Source of the DNA: Symsagittifera roscoffensis
Taxonomy: Eukaryota; Xenacoelomorpha; Acoela; Convolutidae
Direction of reading: 5' to 3'
NCBI RefSeq assembly: GCF_963678635.1
Contig: NC_087066.1
Location: 2,787,633-2,851,632 of the forward strand
Length of the DNA stretch: 64,000 nt
Shown here: piece by piece, positions 20,801 to 30,971 of the stretch
Layout: each line of letters opens with the position of its first letter
Numbering within the stretch: the stretch's first letter is position 1
The notes under the pieces: model-generated
Seen by the model: only the letters and a program-made list of their open reading frames with translations
Told to the model about the DNA's origin: nothing
Databases searched by the model: none
Made by a program: the position numbers and the translations under genes

Positions 20801-23526
20801 TACACTTTCGCAGTCTTGTGTTTTTTGTTCGATACATTTTAGCAGCTCACTCACATAGTTGCTAATTATGTTACTCGATTCCTGACACTTTCTCACTTCG
20901 CTTAACTTCTGATGACAGAACTCCTTCACGTCAACAAACTGTTTCTTTAAGCTCAGCTGCAGTAAGCCCATGATTTGCATATATCGCATGTTCAACTGTT
21001 TTATTTTCATTTCAGCCAGACTTTCAATTTTACTCGCTAGCTGTTCACTTTGAACCTCCGAATTTTTCAGATCGTTTTGGAACCTTTTGGCGCTTTCTAG
21101 GGCCAAATTTGGGTCTGGAATATTACTGCCAGTTCTCAAGAGGTTATGTCCCGTGTGATTGCCTGTCTTATTAGACTGGAACAAGCAGCCTACACAAAGA
21201 TAGATATCACAAGTTGAACAAAAACAGTTCGCACTAACAGTCGGATGCTCAGTACACGCATCCAATTTGGTGTCCGATGGAATAATTCCAATGGCCTGGT
21301 GAGTCTGATTAGTCTCTGCGTGGTTCTCTTTGAAACACTTCTCACAACACAGCACAAAACAATGATCACACACGACAACTGCCTTTGCACTGTAACACAC
21401 AGCACAGCTTAGTTCCGCTACATTTTTGCCAAATGGAGAGTTCCCCAAAGCAAACATAGCATTTTGCGCTTTCCTGGGCCTTGTCGGTTTTTTAATCAAC
21501 CTCGTTCCTCCAATTGAGCTGGCTTGAATTTCTTCAAACCCTGTCTTGCCCATAACAGAGAAGCCACATGTCACGACATTAGCAATGGGTTCCATTAAAT
21601 TAGCCGTTTCATTTTCGCGGTAGGATAATGCATCATACGGGTGACATATGCGGCAGAATTTTTCTTGACTCCACTAAAACAAGATTTTGTAAGCATGCTA
21701 TTCGCGAGAAAAATCGTCTTTCTAGCATCGCACTTGCAATACAAAAAGTGTAAGATTAAGACAAGTCTCAAGAACTATCAAAGCGGACTGATAAATTTTT
21801 TTATGTTTAAATGTATCAAAATTTTTTAACTAGTTCCAAGTGGGGTTGAAATTGAGCTATCGAAACTTAAAATTGGGGCCCAAATCTTATCGATCTCATG
21901 GATGATAATGCAAAAAAGTAGTTGTATGTTGCAGTACCTTTATCGTTACAGGCGTTTTCGTTACCTCCAGGCTAAGTGTGCAGGAGACACTCATAAATTT
22001 GAATTCATTATGAAGGAAGGTACCACCAGGATAGCAATAATAAAAGTTATTAAGTGGTATGGTTTTCCCATTTAATTTCAACACCTCAAGGAAGCTCGTA
22101 CGAGGTCAAAAGCGGCGAATAAAAAAGAATTCATCAGAAACAATGCCGTAGTAAAAAACACTGTCGGAGGGAACAATCGAAAGAGTAGCTCTCATTATTA
22201 AAGGTGTCCCAGAAAACACACGAAGAGATGACTATATAGAACTGAGATTACTTCTACTTAAAACCCACTCAAGCAATTGTTTATTGTCAAAAATTGTATT
22301 TTGGAAAAGCTATTTTGAAATAATTCAAAAAACCTATTGATCCATTGTTTTATTATGTTGAGGAATCGAATCAATTTGGTTCCCAAAATTTTAACAATAA
22401 GCGGTATTAAACTGAACACACATTTGAATCCGGGAGCTTCGCGTCACTTGCGAGACAAAATAATAATGACATTGAAAGCTAGCAGAGAAAATAAAGTAAA
22501 CTCACTGGAATGAAAAATATGATTTTAACACATAATGATGTCAAAACACAAAGCCCAGTGATCCGTTTGCATTGAGGCAAAAATCAACAATCGGTAACTA
22601 AGCAGGCAAAAAACTGGTAGACTCCCGTTGAGCTGAACAGAAAAAAAAACAAAGAAAAATTTAGGCGAAAATAAATTTTGAAACCCCACTTTTACATCCC
22701 CACAGAGGCAGACAAAAGTATTACTATGAATTCTCGCCCTCTAGGCGACCTATTATGAGGCAACTAAACCAGTACAACAGAGCGGGGAAAATAAATTCAA
22801 GTATCTTTAAGAATGATAGATAGGGCACACGGTTTCAGATAAATCCGAAATTTCAAGATACCAGATGGAACTAAGCCGACAAAAGAAACAGAAACCGGAT
22901 ATACCGAAAACATTGTTTTCATAAGAAGAAATCTTACCGAAAAAATACAGGTCACAGCCAGAACTCAAAACCAGGTTTTTGTGGTCCTAAGCATGGATAG
23001 TACCTCTAGGCCAAGTGTGCAGAAACATTCATTTGATTGAAATTGATCATGCAGCACGCCACCTCTAGTGCGAATTGTTCGAACGAAGTTGTAAACGAGA
23101 AAAGGTGGCAAGGGCAATACTTAACTAACAAAATCGAGACATCAGAAATCAATTTTCACTCAACTAGAATTAAGCACATAAAAACCATGCCAAGAACTTA
23201 AGAAGCACCATTTTTTGATTGATCCAACAGCGCACAGTCGCCCACATAGACATTAATTTAGCATTAACTATGTTTGAATGAACCTGAGTTTTGCATCCAA
23301 CACACACACTGTGTCCACACCTGGGCAACACGTAGAGAGTCATTGTCAAGTAAGGCAGCCCACTCTCCTTGTCCAGACCGACACTGCCCTGCTTGTCACA
23401 CTTCTGACACTTGGCACCACACTTGGGGGACCTCGCTGATGCTATGGGAGAGGGAAGAGAGGAAGAAGGAAATTGGAGCAAAGACTGCGGGCTACAAAGG
23501 CCACCGTCCACAAAGTCACCAGACAT
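10914..23526 (-). CDS. RNF17: RNF17/Qin-type RING, B-box and multi-Tudor protein (six exons)
   Basis: Exons on the minus strand: 23526-23284, 21673-20247, 15790-14652, 14336-13914, 13828-12012, 11825-10914. All have GT-AG ends and agreeing phases (0,2,1,1,0), giving 1986 residues. Domain order: C3HC4 RING (C40, C43, C70, H72, C75, C78, C88, C91); B-box 1 (about 171-206); B-box 2 (C221 to H257); coiled coil (about 270-400); five extended Tudor domains with cores FVDYGN (581), FFVDFGN (824), FLIDYG (1109), FADFGN (1686) and FLIDHG (1917). An acidic, Ser-rich disordered stretch lies between Tudors 3 and 4. This architecture is that of vertebrate RNF17/TDRD4 and fly Qin/Kumo, germ-granule proteins that bind dimethylarginine-bearing PIWI partners and restrain transposons. 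Role here is inferred from family. A frame open upstream of ATG 23526 after a good acceptor leaves the exact start open. Confidence 0.9.
12012..13828 (-). CDS. RNF17: RNF17 exon 5 (Tudor 3 core, acidic linker, start of Tudor 4)
   Basis: Residues 1078-1683. Starts with the Tudor 3 core (VEVFLIDYG variant, 1107-1114), then about 400 residues of low-complexity Ser, Asp and Glu, then the first half of Tudor 4 ending NTEGDKFK at donor TTTAAG|GTTCGT. Confidence 0.9.
13914..14336 (-). CDS. RNF17: RNF17 exon 4 (linker and start of Tudor 3)
   Basis: Residues 937-1077. Acceptor TTGGTCAG, donor CAT|GTAAGTG. The second half (VHMTNLEDPWNFYF) is the first strand region of an extended Tudor domain. Confidence 0.88.
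14652..15790 (-). CDS. RNF17: RNF17 exon 3 (Tudor 1 end, Tudor 2)
   Basis: Residues 557-936. It begins at acceptor TAATTGTTTCAG with WYRAKV, completing Tudor 1 across the 4.5-kb intron, and contains FVDYGN and FFVDFGN. The donor is TCAG|GTTGGA. Read-through past either end would put in stops. Confidence 0.9.
16172..16682. repeat. Direct repeat R1, copy 1
   Basis: A 510-bp unit beginning AAGACTGCTTGTATCAGGGC and ending near TTACTTTCGTATCGAAAGTC. Copy 2 is at 17112-17643. It contains an imperfect palindrome near 16408-16438 (AGCGCGA ... TCGCGCG). The GGGCGAAGCCCCGA word resembles the head hairpin of the dispersed family. Confidence 0.75.
17112..17643. repeat. Direct repeat R1, copy 2
   Basis: Diverged second copy of 16172-16682, offset about 940 bases, in the same orientation. 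The central palindrome has decayed here (TCACGTG in place of TCGCGCG). Confidence 0.75.
17789..18222. repeat. Direct repeat R2, copy 1, with G-rich minisatellite
   Basis: Opens with an irregular run of TAAACGGGG-type units (17793-17910: GTGTAAACGGGGAAGGGGAT and variants) on the plus strand, then AT-rich sequence ending CGATAACGCTATTGGGAAAA. Copy 2 is offset by 677 bases. Several G3-G5 runs lie close together. Confidence 0.8.
18221..18283. repeat. Short tandem repeat AATTTGCGAACTT
   Basis: Three copies of AATTTGCGAACTT separated by AACATTC-type spacers. Confidence 0.8.
18405..18500. repeat. C-rich/G-rich foldback at start of R2 copy 2
   Basis: A C-rich left arm (GTTTACCCCCCCTCCTCC) faces its G-rich reverse complement around the palindrome CTCCCCCGGGGGAG at about 18440-18454. 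Each arm is about 45 bases. Confidence 0.7.
18474..18899. repeat. Direct repeat R2, copy 2
   Basis: Second copy of 17789-18222 with the same G-rich minisatellite start and the same end word CGATAACGCTATTGGGAAAA, highly similar, same orientation. Confidence 0.8.
19101..19169 (-). repeat. tRNA-like sequence, minus strand
   Basis: A 69-base block on the minus strand with A box TAGCGTAGAGGTAG and B box GGTTCGAACCT. A 7-bp acceptor-like stem (GGATCTG with CAGAGTC) pairs at six positions counting one wobble. D and T stems pair poorly. Most likely a tRNA pseudogene or SINE head inside the RNF17 intron. Confidence 0.55.
19291..19344. repeat. 18-bp tandem repeat, three copies
   Basis: GCCGCAACAATATTTGCG repeated three times without change. 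Each unit can fold back partly on itself. Confidence 0.9.
20247..21673 (-). CDS. RNF17: RNF17 exon 2 (RING end, B-boxes, coiled coil, start of Tudor 1)
   Basis: Residues 82-556. The acceptor is TTGTTTTAG|TGG. It opens with EKFCRICHP, supplying the last RING Cys pair, which shows that exon 1 belongs to this gene. B-box 2 shows CTEH, CSTC, CVGC and HTGH. The exon ends in the first half of a Tudor domain (LAKFFDN) at donor AA|GTAATT. Confidence 0.9.
21674..23283 (-). other. RNF17 intron 1
   Basis: 1610 bases, phase 0, GT-AG. Contains a repeat copy (22432-23019) and a further A-box-like word on the minus strand near 21970-21985 (TTAGCCTGGAGGTAACG). No separate gene. Confidence 0.8.
22432..23019 (-). 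repeat. Hairpin-headed repeat with tRNA-like block
   Basis: Head at 22432-22458 (GGGAGCTTCGCGTCACTTGC). On the minus strand, 22950-23019 has A box TTGGCCTAGAGGTA and B-box-like GGTTTTGAGTTC. No clear tail hairpin follows. Confidence 0.5.
23284..23526 (-). CDS. RNF17: RNF17 exon 1 (first half of RING)
   Basis: Residues 1-81. It carries KCGAKCQKC and RCGHSVCVGC, that is, the first six zinc ligands of the RING, and stops at donor CAG|GTTCAT. The last two ligands are in the next exon. The frame stays open upstream to a strong acceptor (GTTCTGGTTTTCAG before 23593), so a further 5' exon is possible. Confidence 0.85.
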
Positions 23527-23976
23527 CTCGTTTCCTTCTGGAACTGATATCTTTCCCGTGATTATCTGTTCATAATGCCCAGTTGTTACAATCTGAAAAC
23601 CAGAACAATAACAAGAATTGTAAACTTACTTCGCAGACGAAAAAGCATTTACTCACAACTGTCACAAAAACATTGACGATTTTTATTATGCAATTAAATA
23701 ACAATTTCGGTTTAATTTTTTTTTCATCGTTTTCTATGATTTAACAACTTATTGGACAATTAGAAAGAACAAACAGATATATGAAAAAGTCTTATCCTTT
23801 TCCCAGTTCTATTACATTAAAGATCTAAACATTGGTCATAAAATTTCGCTTTGGTCGTCAGTATCTAACATCTTCAAAAATTTTTTAGCTTCAGATTTTC
23901 ACCCTAAATTCTGCAACATCAAATGCCTCATCAATTTTTCTTTAATTAGTTCGAAAGATAAGGGCGGTCATATTAA

Positions 23977-24035
23977 GAGTGGTCGTATGGCGCAGAAGAG
24001 TCGTCGTATGGCGGGGGTGGTCGTATGGCGCAGAA
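23977..24035. repeat. Short tandem repeat GGTCGTATGGCG
   Basis: Three variants of GTGGTCGTATGGCGCAGAA in tandem. Confidence 0.8.
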
Positions 24036-24845
24036 AATTTGGCCAAACAGGGACTCTTTAGTGCTTTGGCAGAGCTCGAAAAATCAATTTGGTTGACCTA
24101 AAAAATGTCGAAAAAAATGATAAATTTTGAAAAAAAAATAGGGGAATCGAAATGTTCGTATGTCTCGATGAAGGACAACTAGGGCACACAGCTAAAGCTG
24201 GAAGTACGAGTTTGATATTTTTTGAAATCGTTTTACTGATGCGGGACCATATGTTTAATTTCAAAACTTGGACTTTGCCCAAAACCTTTGTTGTTTCTCT
24301 AATAAAATAAGTGAGAAGCGTGAAAAGTTTGGAGATTTTGAAGTTTTCCCAAAGACAAACTTTCTCTGACCAAAAATTAAGGAGTAACCGCTTGAGCAGG
24401 AAAAATTCGCGCAACCACTTTCAATTGAAATTTTCATCTCTGACTTGAAAGGGTAGTTTTTAAGAAAACTCAAAAATTTCAAAAAAAAAAGGTCAAAGTT
24501 CCTTGTCTATAAAAATTTTCATACAAATTAAAAAATTTCAGAGCAAAAAACTAGAAAAAAATTTGAAGTTTTTTTCATTTTTTCGGTTTTTTTGTCTAAA
24601 GACTGGTAGTATTTTATGCTTATTTCAAAACCTTTCTACGTAATTGCATACTTCTATAATCCTACCAAGCACAAGAAACTACGCTAACTTGAAGATTAAA
24701 AACAACTTTTACGCTGGTGTCGGAACATTCTGTGCCACATGCAGAGCAACCGGCTAACCATGATTTGAAATGCATTTTCTGGAATTTCCAAACAATTTGA
24801 TAAATTCTTAAACTTGCAGCACAAACCTTTGACGCAGAAACAAAA

Positions 24846-25372
24846 CAGAGCTTCGCATCATTTGCGATACAAGACAAGCGCTGCATTGCAAGCTATCAAA
24901 TAGAAAGAGACATAATCAAAATCGAAAAAAAAAATGTTTTTTTTTTTTGGGAAAAAATTAATAAGTAGTAAATGGGTTGTTAGTATTTTACCGAACGTCC
25001 ATTAATCTGACCAAAAGTGGATTCAGCCGAGAACAAGAAAAATCGTAAGAAATTGTTCCGAAAAAAATCGAACCATCAAATTTGAAATCATAAAAAGAAC
25101 CATCAAAAAAGAAATCATTTTTTCAATTTTTGCCTTTGAAGTGATACAAAATAGAGTAATTAAGTCGATAAGACAAGCCGACACCATTTAGGACAAACAA
25201 AACTTTCAAGCGGAAAGAAAAAAGAAAAACGAAGGAAAATATACGACGTCAGCGCTATTCATTCACTTCACAATTTCTTGCTCTGTTATCACCGGTCTTA
25301 CCTGTAAGAAAAGTTAATTACGGGGAAAAAGTTTTGTTCACGATTATAAGACGCTTGCTCTCACAAGTGTAA
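24846..25372 (-). repeat. Hairpin-ended dispersed repeat, full copy
   Basis: Head CAGAGCTTCGCATCATTTGC at 24844, tail ACGGGGAAAAAGTTTTG with CTTGCTCTCACAAGTGTAA at 25319-25372. Length 527 bases. An intermediate word (CCGAACGTCCATTAATCTGA) is shared with other copies. Confidence 0.65.
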
Positions 25373-26153
25373 AGAAAAGATGGATGATTGACTCCATGAT
25401 TTTTTTCTTTGGACAAAGTGCCATATTTAAATCAGTTGTTTTTGAACGATTGGGGTTTCTACGTCATATGAAAAATTTTGACGGCAATTTGTATAACTGA
25501 GGCTTTGTAAATGCCAATTTGGGATTATTATTGCGCGATATATTACAACTCGTAACGTTTCAAAAAGGCAACAAATCGCAGCAAGACAGCAGGCGACAAT
25601 TAGAAGCGTCAAAAACCTTTGATCAGATCAAACGAACACGAGATACAATATTAAAAAAACCGAATACATGAAACTGAAAATCGAAAAAAAAGACCGTCGA
25701 GCCTAAATCCTCGGGGTGCAGCTGCGATATCAAAGTTTAGGACAAACTTAACAGAAATTTTTTTAGCAGAATCAGAGGAAGCGTAATTAATCAAGAAACC
25801 TCCTGAAAAACACACACAAGTAAGTATAAAAAGAAGGCGAAACTGAGCTTCCAAAAATGTGTGACACAAATGAGTGACTATGATTACAAGCAAATGAAAA
25901 GAAAAACCAAAAATTGAAATAAAATTCTTCAAATAGAAAACGTTTTTTTTTTAATTGAAAAAAGTTCTTAAATTGGCAGAAAGGAACAAAACAATTCTGA
26001 AAAGAAAATTCTGCACCATTAGAAACTTTAAAAAGAGATTTTAAAGAGCCAAAAGAAATCGATCATTTCTGCGAGACCTAAGCCGAAAAAAGCTAGCAGA
26101 CAAGACAGTCTAAAGTCTAAAACATTCGAAAATTTTTAGTTTCCACAAAAAAT

Positions 26154-26227
26154 GGTCCCAACTGCAATCGAATTTCTGGTATTTGTGGTCTCACGCATGG
26201 AATGGATGTTACCACTGTGCCAATCGC
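26154..26227 (-). repeat. tRNA-like block, best-preserved A box
   Basis: On the minus strand: A box TGGCACAGTGGTAAC and B-box-like AATTCGATTGC, with a GTGAGACCACAAA segment between them that recurs in other copies. It gives the clearest view of the tRNA-derived promoter of the family. Confidence 0.6.
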
Positions 26228-26379
26228 ATAGAATACTTCTAAAATTTATAAAGAAAACAAATTCCAAAAGTTTCTAATAAATATCATGAAAAATTTTAGA
26301 AAGAAAAACCGGCAAAATTTCTTCTAACTCAATTACTCGCCACAAACCGAAATACAAAGAAATGATTTTCACTTTAAAA

Positions 26380-26830
26380 AAAAACGCCTTATTTTTAGAC
26401 AATTATGTGCTGCGGCAATTAAGCCGACAAAATACAAGCAGACAAACAAAAGTCCGACAAACAAAATTTTGACGCGCGGACATTTTTCCGTTTACAAAAA
26501 ATAACAGGTCCGGGCCAGACTCAAACCAATAAAAAACTCCTTACTTTTAGGCTGTTATCTGCTGCGGCAACTTAGCCGACAAAAAACAAGCAGACAAACA
26601 AAAGTCCGCCAAACAAAAACCTGACCAAAATTTTTTCAAGCAAAAAACGGCGAAACTTCTCTGAACTCAATTACTCGCTAAAAACCGAAACACGACAATA
26701 TTATTTTCCATTTCAATAAAAAACGCATTAATTGTAGACAATTATCTGCTGCAGCAACTAAGCCGACAAAATACAATAGAAAACAAAAATCCGACAAACA
26801 AAATTTCGGCGCGCGGACATTTTTCCGTTA
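26380..26830. repeat. Local triplication of the repeat core
   Basis: The word CTGCGGCAACTTAGCCGACA and the following AAGCAGACAAACAAAAGTCC occur at about 26410, 26560 and 26755 (with changes), in direct orientation, at 150-195-bp spacing. Confidence 0.7.
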
Positions 26831-26842
26831 ACAAAAAAAAAC

Positions 26843-27046
26843 AGGTCAGGGCCAGATTCAAACCATTGACCTTTGTCTATATAGGCAGGTGTTTAAATTC
26901 TTCGCCAATTGCGTGACTTTTAACGTCTGACTTAAGATTCCATATGAACCAAAGGAAAAATTATCCAAGTGATTCTGTTAAACTAGTTGTTAACTCGAAA
27001 AAGTCTATACTCCGATTTGATAAAGCTTGCTAATCGCAAGCGTAAA
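26843..27046 (-). repeat. tRNA-like block plus tail hairpin
   Basis: B-box-like GGTTTGAATCTGG and A-box-like TTGGCGAAGAATTT on minus (26843-26917), followed by the tail block with CTTGCTAATCGCAAG at 26990-27046. Confidence 0.55.
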
Positions 27047-27168
27047 CATTTTATTAGTACCGATTATTTTAAAACTGCAGATTTTTCAGAAATCGCACAT
27101 TCAAAGCCCTACAATTCGAGAAAAAATTGGAAAAAATAAACAAAGCAAATAATTCGACAATTATAGCC

Positions 27169-27883
27169 CGTTGCTGCGTTTCGCACCACATGCGATACAA
27201 TAATTATCAAAGAGGACTTCGAACCATATCGGCAAAATCTTGTCAGAAAAAACCACTTGCTGTCCGTTTTGGTGATTGTCCGCAAAGAGATGTTTTGAAT
27301 CTCTGTTTCTTGAACTAATTTCTTAAAAATCAGCTTTATCAGCATATCGACAGCATATCAGCTTTAAAACAATAGGCTAAAAAAATAAAATATCGAAATT
27401 CAAGTGAACAAACAGCTAGATCTATCAAAATGAATGAAGAGTTTCGAAAGACAGACAGTAGAGTGCAAAGTTCGCAACAGAAGAAAACTTACCAAGCTGT
27501 AACAAAGCCGAAAACACCTAAAAGAAATCCCGCAAGCTGAAAAACAAATTATTTGAAACTTGAAAAAATTATTAATTCACTCCCTTCATAACGCGCACAC
27601 ATGAAAAATAAAAAATTTTCGCTCAACATACGACTCAAAACAAGGACAAAAATCCGATATAAGTTACAACCTACATAAACAAGCAAAATTTGAATTTAAA
27701 ATGCAAACATGCTCAAAATATGTCTGTTGCAGTATTTGCAACAGAGATCACCAGGAGACGAAGGACTCCAGGACGTGAGTCCAGTGAACAAAATTATTCT
27801 CGACCAAACAGCATAGAACAAAGTTATTGCTGGAAAAAAGACTTGCACTGGATCACACTAACCTTGCTAATCGCAAGAATAAC
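27169..27883 (-). repeat. Hairpin-ended dispersed repeat, full copy
   Basis: Head GCGTTTCGCACCACATGCGA at 27175-27194, tail with CTTGCTAATCGCAAG at 27825-27883. Length 715 bases. It includes one of two copies of a 74-bp segment (27257-27330) that recurs at 29568-29641 with one difference. Confidence 0.6.
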
Positions 27884-28205
27884 AAAAAATTAAAATAAAA
27901 AAAAATTTGAAAAGCTTGATTTTTTTATTCTTTAGCAATGGTTTGTGATTTCTTTTTTAGTTAATGAGAGGAGACAGAATTGGTTCATAGCCCATAAAAA
28001 CGAGTAAAAAAATAAATTCTTGGATTTTAACGCAATCCGAAAAGAATTAGCTTGGAAAAATAATACGACTAGAGGGCTTCAAACTAATTTCTGAATATGA
28101 AATTGCTTCTTTAAATCGTTAACTAAGAAATCCAAGGCAACCGTAAGAAATCGGCTTTGGGTACTCAACGACGTTTCCTTTTTTATAAATTGAAAAAATT
28201 TACAT

Positions 28206-28242
28206 AGAGGCGAAGCTAAGCTTCACACCAGTTGCGATACAA
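28206..28242 (-). repeat. Repeat head hairpin
   Basis: AGGCGAAGCTAAGCTTCACA then CCAGTTGCGATACAA: the head motif of the dispersed family. No matching tail before the next head at 28731. Confidence 0.6.
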
Positions 28243-28730
28243 AATGAATGACTAGCAAATGGAAAGTCAAATCAAAACATTTAAAACCTTCGAAAATCAA
28301 TTTTGTCAACATTTTTTAAAATAAAAATTGCAAATTCTAAAAAGTCGTGGAACAAAAATACTAAAGCCATTAAAAATCTTTAAAGGGATATTTCGGAAAG
28401 CCAGGAAGAAGCGAATTGATTTGAAAGAAACAAAAAAATACAAACCAAAATTTTAGTCACCAATGTTATCGAACACAAACGTTGAACGCAACTTTGTGCG
28501 TGTTAGGTAGAAAAAAGATAAAAGGTTACTGAAAATTTAATTTTTGGTTATATACGGCACTGTACTCCACGAAACATTCCTGCGGGTGTGAACTTCGATC
28601 TTTTCCAGGCGTGTACAATTTCTATCTTGCTATATGCTTATCCTGCGTGATTTCTGAATGTAACAACATTGAGACAATTCGAATCGTTCAATTATATTGG
28701 TACACCGTATTTTCGGAGCGCTATCTATTT

Positions 28731-29228
28731 TCGGCGGAGCTCCGCTTTACTTGCAATGCAACACAGCCATAAAAACACAAAGTCAAAAAATGATTACTGT
28801 TGGAAAAAAAACTAGGTCTACCAAAATGTTTTTGTTTCGATAGATGTTCCTTCTAGTCAAACATGCTATGCAAAACACTTGAATAATCAATTAGTAATGG
28901 AACAAAACTTACGAAGCGGAAACAAAGATCACCATGAAAGTACTAAGATCAAAATTGCTTACAGCACAGGAAAAATCAGCGATTAGACAACTAAGCCGAC
29001 TAACTCGAGCAGAAAATTCAGTTTTAATGGAAAAAAATTCAACTCCACACAAACTGAAAAAACAAGGTACTACCGATAATCGAACCCACACCATAGGGTA
29101 CAACGGCTACCACGTTACCACTAGGCCAAGTAAGAAAGCACCTGAAAGTAGTCAAGGTTCACTAATAATACAAGTGAGAAAAAAAACTATGTCGGAAAAA
29201 AATGTTTACGGGAGAAGTGTAAGAACTT
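28731..29228 (-). repeat. Hairpin-headed repeat with tRNA-like block
   Basis: Head at 28731-28764 (CGGCGGAGCTCCGCTTTACT). A tRNA-like block on minus at 29065-29132 has A box TTGGCCTAGTGGTAACG and B box GGGTTCGATTA. A reduced tail (TTACGGGAGAAGTGTAAG) ends at 29228. Confidence 0.6.
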
Positions 29229-29567
29229 AGTAATTTCATAATCAAATATAAAAAAAGCCAATCAGGTTGAGCTCATCCTCGTTTTATCAAATTTTTTAAA
29301 AGTCTTTGAGCTCAGAAAATCAATTCGAACTTCTAGGCATCATTGTGAAATTGTTCTTTCTTTTGATGTAGTGCGCAGTTGCATTGTTATCAACCATCGC
29401 CAGTGTTGAGTTTTAAGATATACTGCCTAAATGGATGTATTGGTGATGTGTCTTCGATTAGTGACGAGATCGCTGAAGTCTCGCATAGTGATTCCTACGT
29501 GAGGTAGCTACAGTTATCCGCAGATTTACTGGTTATCAGTATCGTGGCACTAGTGCTATTGTTCATA

Positions 29568-29641
29568 TTGCTGTCCGTTTTGGCGATTGTCCGCAAAGAG
29601 ATGTTTTGAATCTCTGTTTCTTGAACTAATTTCTTAAAAAT
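29568..29641. repeat. 74-bp segment, second copy
   Basis: Same as 27257-27330 apart from one substitution (GGCGATT against GGTGATT), direct orientation, 2.3 kb apart. The near identity contrasts with the decay of the surrounding repeats. Confidence 0.85.
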
Positions 29642-30482
29642 TTAATTAGCAAGTGTTGGGTATGATAGGTACGGTATAAACTTTGTGCATTATATAGTAT
29701 TTTATTTGTTGTCGTGTAAATTGACAAAAAAATTTTGATTGTCACACTGATTTGAGTAGCATTAAAAGAATTTAAGGGCAAAATCTGAACATTCCAGAGG
29801 GAGTACAATTGCAGGTATTGTTGCAAAAAGGATATTTGGGAACCAGGCGTGATTCAAGGAGCAGTACGGCTAAAATTTGAAAATTATTGTTTCAGTTAAT
29901 TGTGGCTATTAAATCTTTAAGGTATAATCCATTTTAGGGGCATGGTTAGATTCATTTTGCCTGCTTTGGTTTCTAATTAGGTCATAAAAAATCAAATTTA
30001 TCAAAATTTGTAATAGTAGAAAAATTACTTTTTAGGTCGACCAAATAGATTTCCTGAGCGCTCCCAGAACACTATAAAGACCCTAACTTGACAAATATTG
30101 GTGCACCGCAGGCAAATTAATTTTATGGAAAAAAGCAGTTCAACAATGCCGTTTTTGAGAATTTTAAATTTTGACCACTTCAAAATTATAACAAATTGGC
30201 GCCTTTAGAAAAACTTTAGAGTTGCTCGGCCGAAAATGGATGTCATTAAATAATACTAGAGGAGGGAACCTTTAGTTGGCGAGGAGGTCGAATCCGAGGG
30301 GGGAGTCGTCCACCCCTCTCCTAAATCCACCCCTGCATAGGTCAGTTTCACGCATATGAGCGAAACAAAAAACATAAAGTTAAAAAAGAGGTAAATAGGG
30401 TGAATGTACCCATTTAAATCTGTGAAAAGTTTCCTCAATTAGATTGTGAAATTGGTGGTTTGTAAATGCACTGATAATAGGC

Positions 30483-30848
30483 CGACTATCTTTATGCGGA
30501 CACAATTTGAGCCGAAAAAAAAAGATTTTATAACTATTTTAATTTTACCCACTAAAATTAAATTGAATAACACTTGCACTTAAGACTACAACGAAAATTA
30601 ATTAAAGCACAAGCAAAATCAATGAAAACGCAACTAAGCCGAAGAAAAATTTCAATTGAATACATACTGAAAAAAAAGGTTAGGCCGGCACTCAAAAGCC
30701 CCTGACCTTTTATTGCAAAAGGGAACAAACCTGAAAGTTCTTAAGCTTCAAAAACAACACAAGTAAGAACAACAGTAAGATTTGTTAAAGTAGTTAACGG
30801 AAAAAAGTCTTCTTCCCGATTACAAAACACTTGCTTTGTCAAGTGTAA
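30483..30848 (-). repeat. Repeat core and tail
   Basis: The 160-bp core word AAAGCACAAGCAAAATCAAT and, at 30793-30848, the tail block with CACTTGCTTTGTCAAGTG. The LINE 5' array starts 120 bases further on. Confidence 0.6.
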
Positions 30849-30971
30849 ATAAAGTTTCGACCATGAACTGCTTTGTTTTTGGCGTTTTGTTTTCGTGCTA
30901 TGAAGTGTTCAGTAAAATTACGTTTGTTGTCATCTGCTAGTATTTTCTAATCTCAACTTAGTTGTTGATGA

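Larger units (their letters stand above)
23527..30971. other. Intergenic, saturated with small repeats
   Basis: About 7.4 kb upstream of RNF17 without a recognisable gene. Open frames here are short, AT-rich and without family resemblance. At least six copies of the hairpin-ended family lie here, all in one orientation, with tRNA-like blocks and local duplications listed below. Confidence 0.55.

Noticed and set aside
20243-21595. B-box protein as a stand-alone TRIM-like gene
   Set aside because: Its 3' end is half a Tudor domain and a donor whose phase and sequence fit exactly to the next exon; its 5' end supplies the last RING ligands of 23284-23526.
25651-25932. Small membrane-like protein (93 codons, minus)
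   Set aside because: Hydrophobic by AT-rich composition only; no conserved motif, and it lies among repeat copies.
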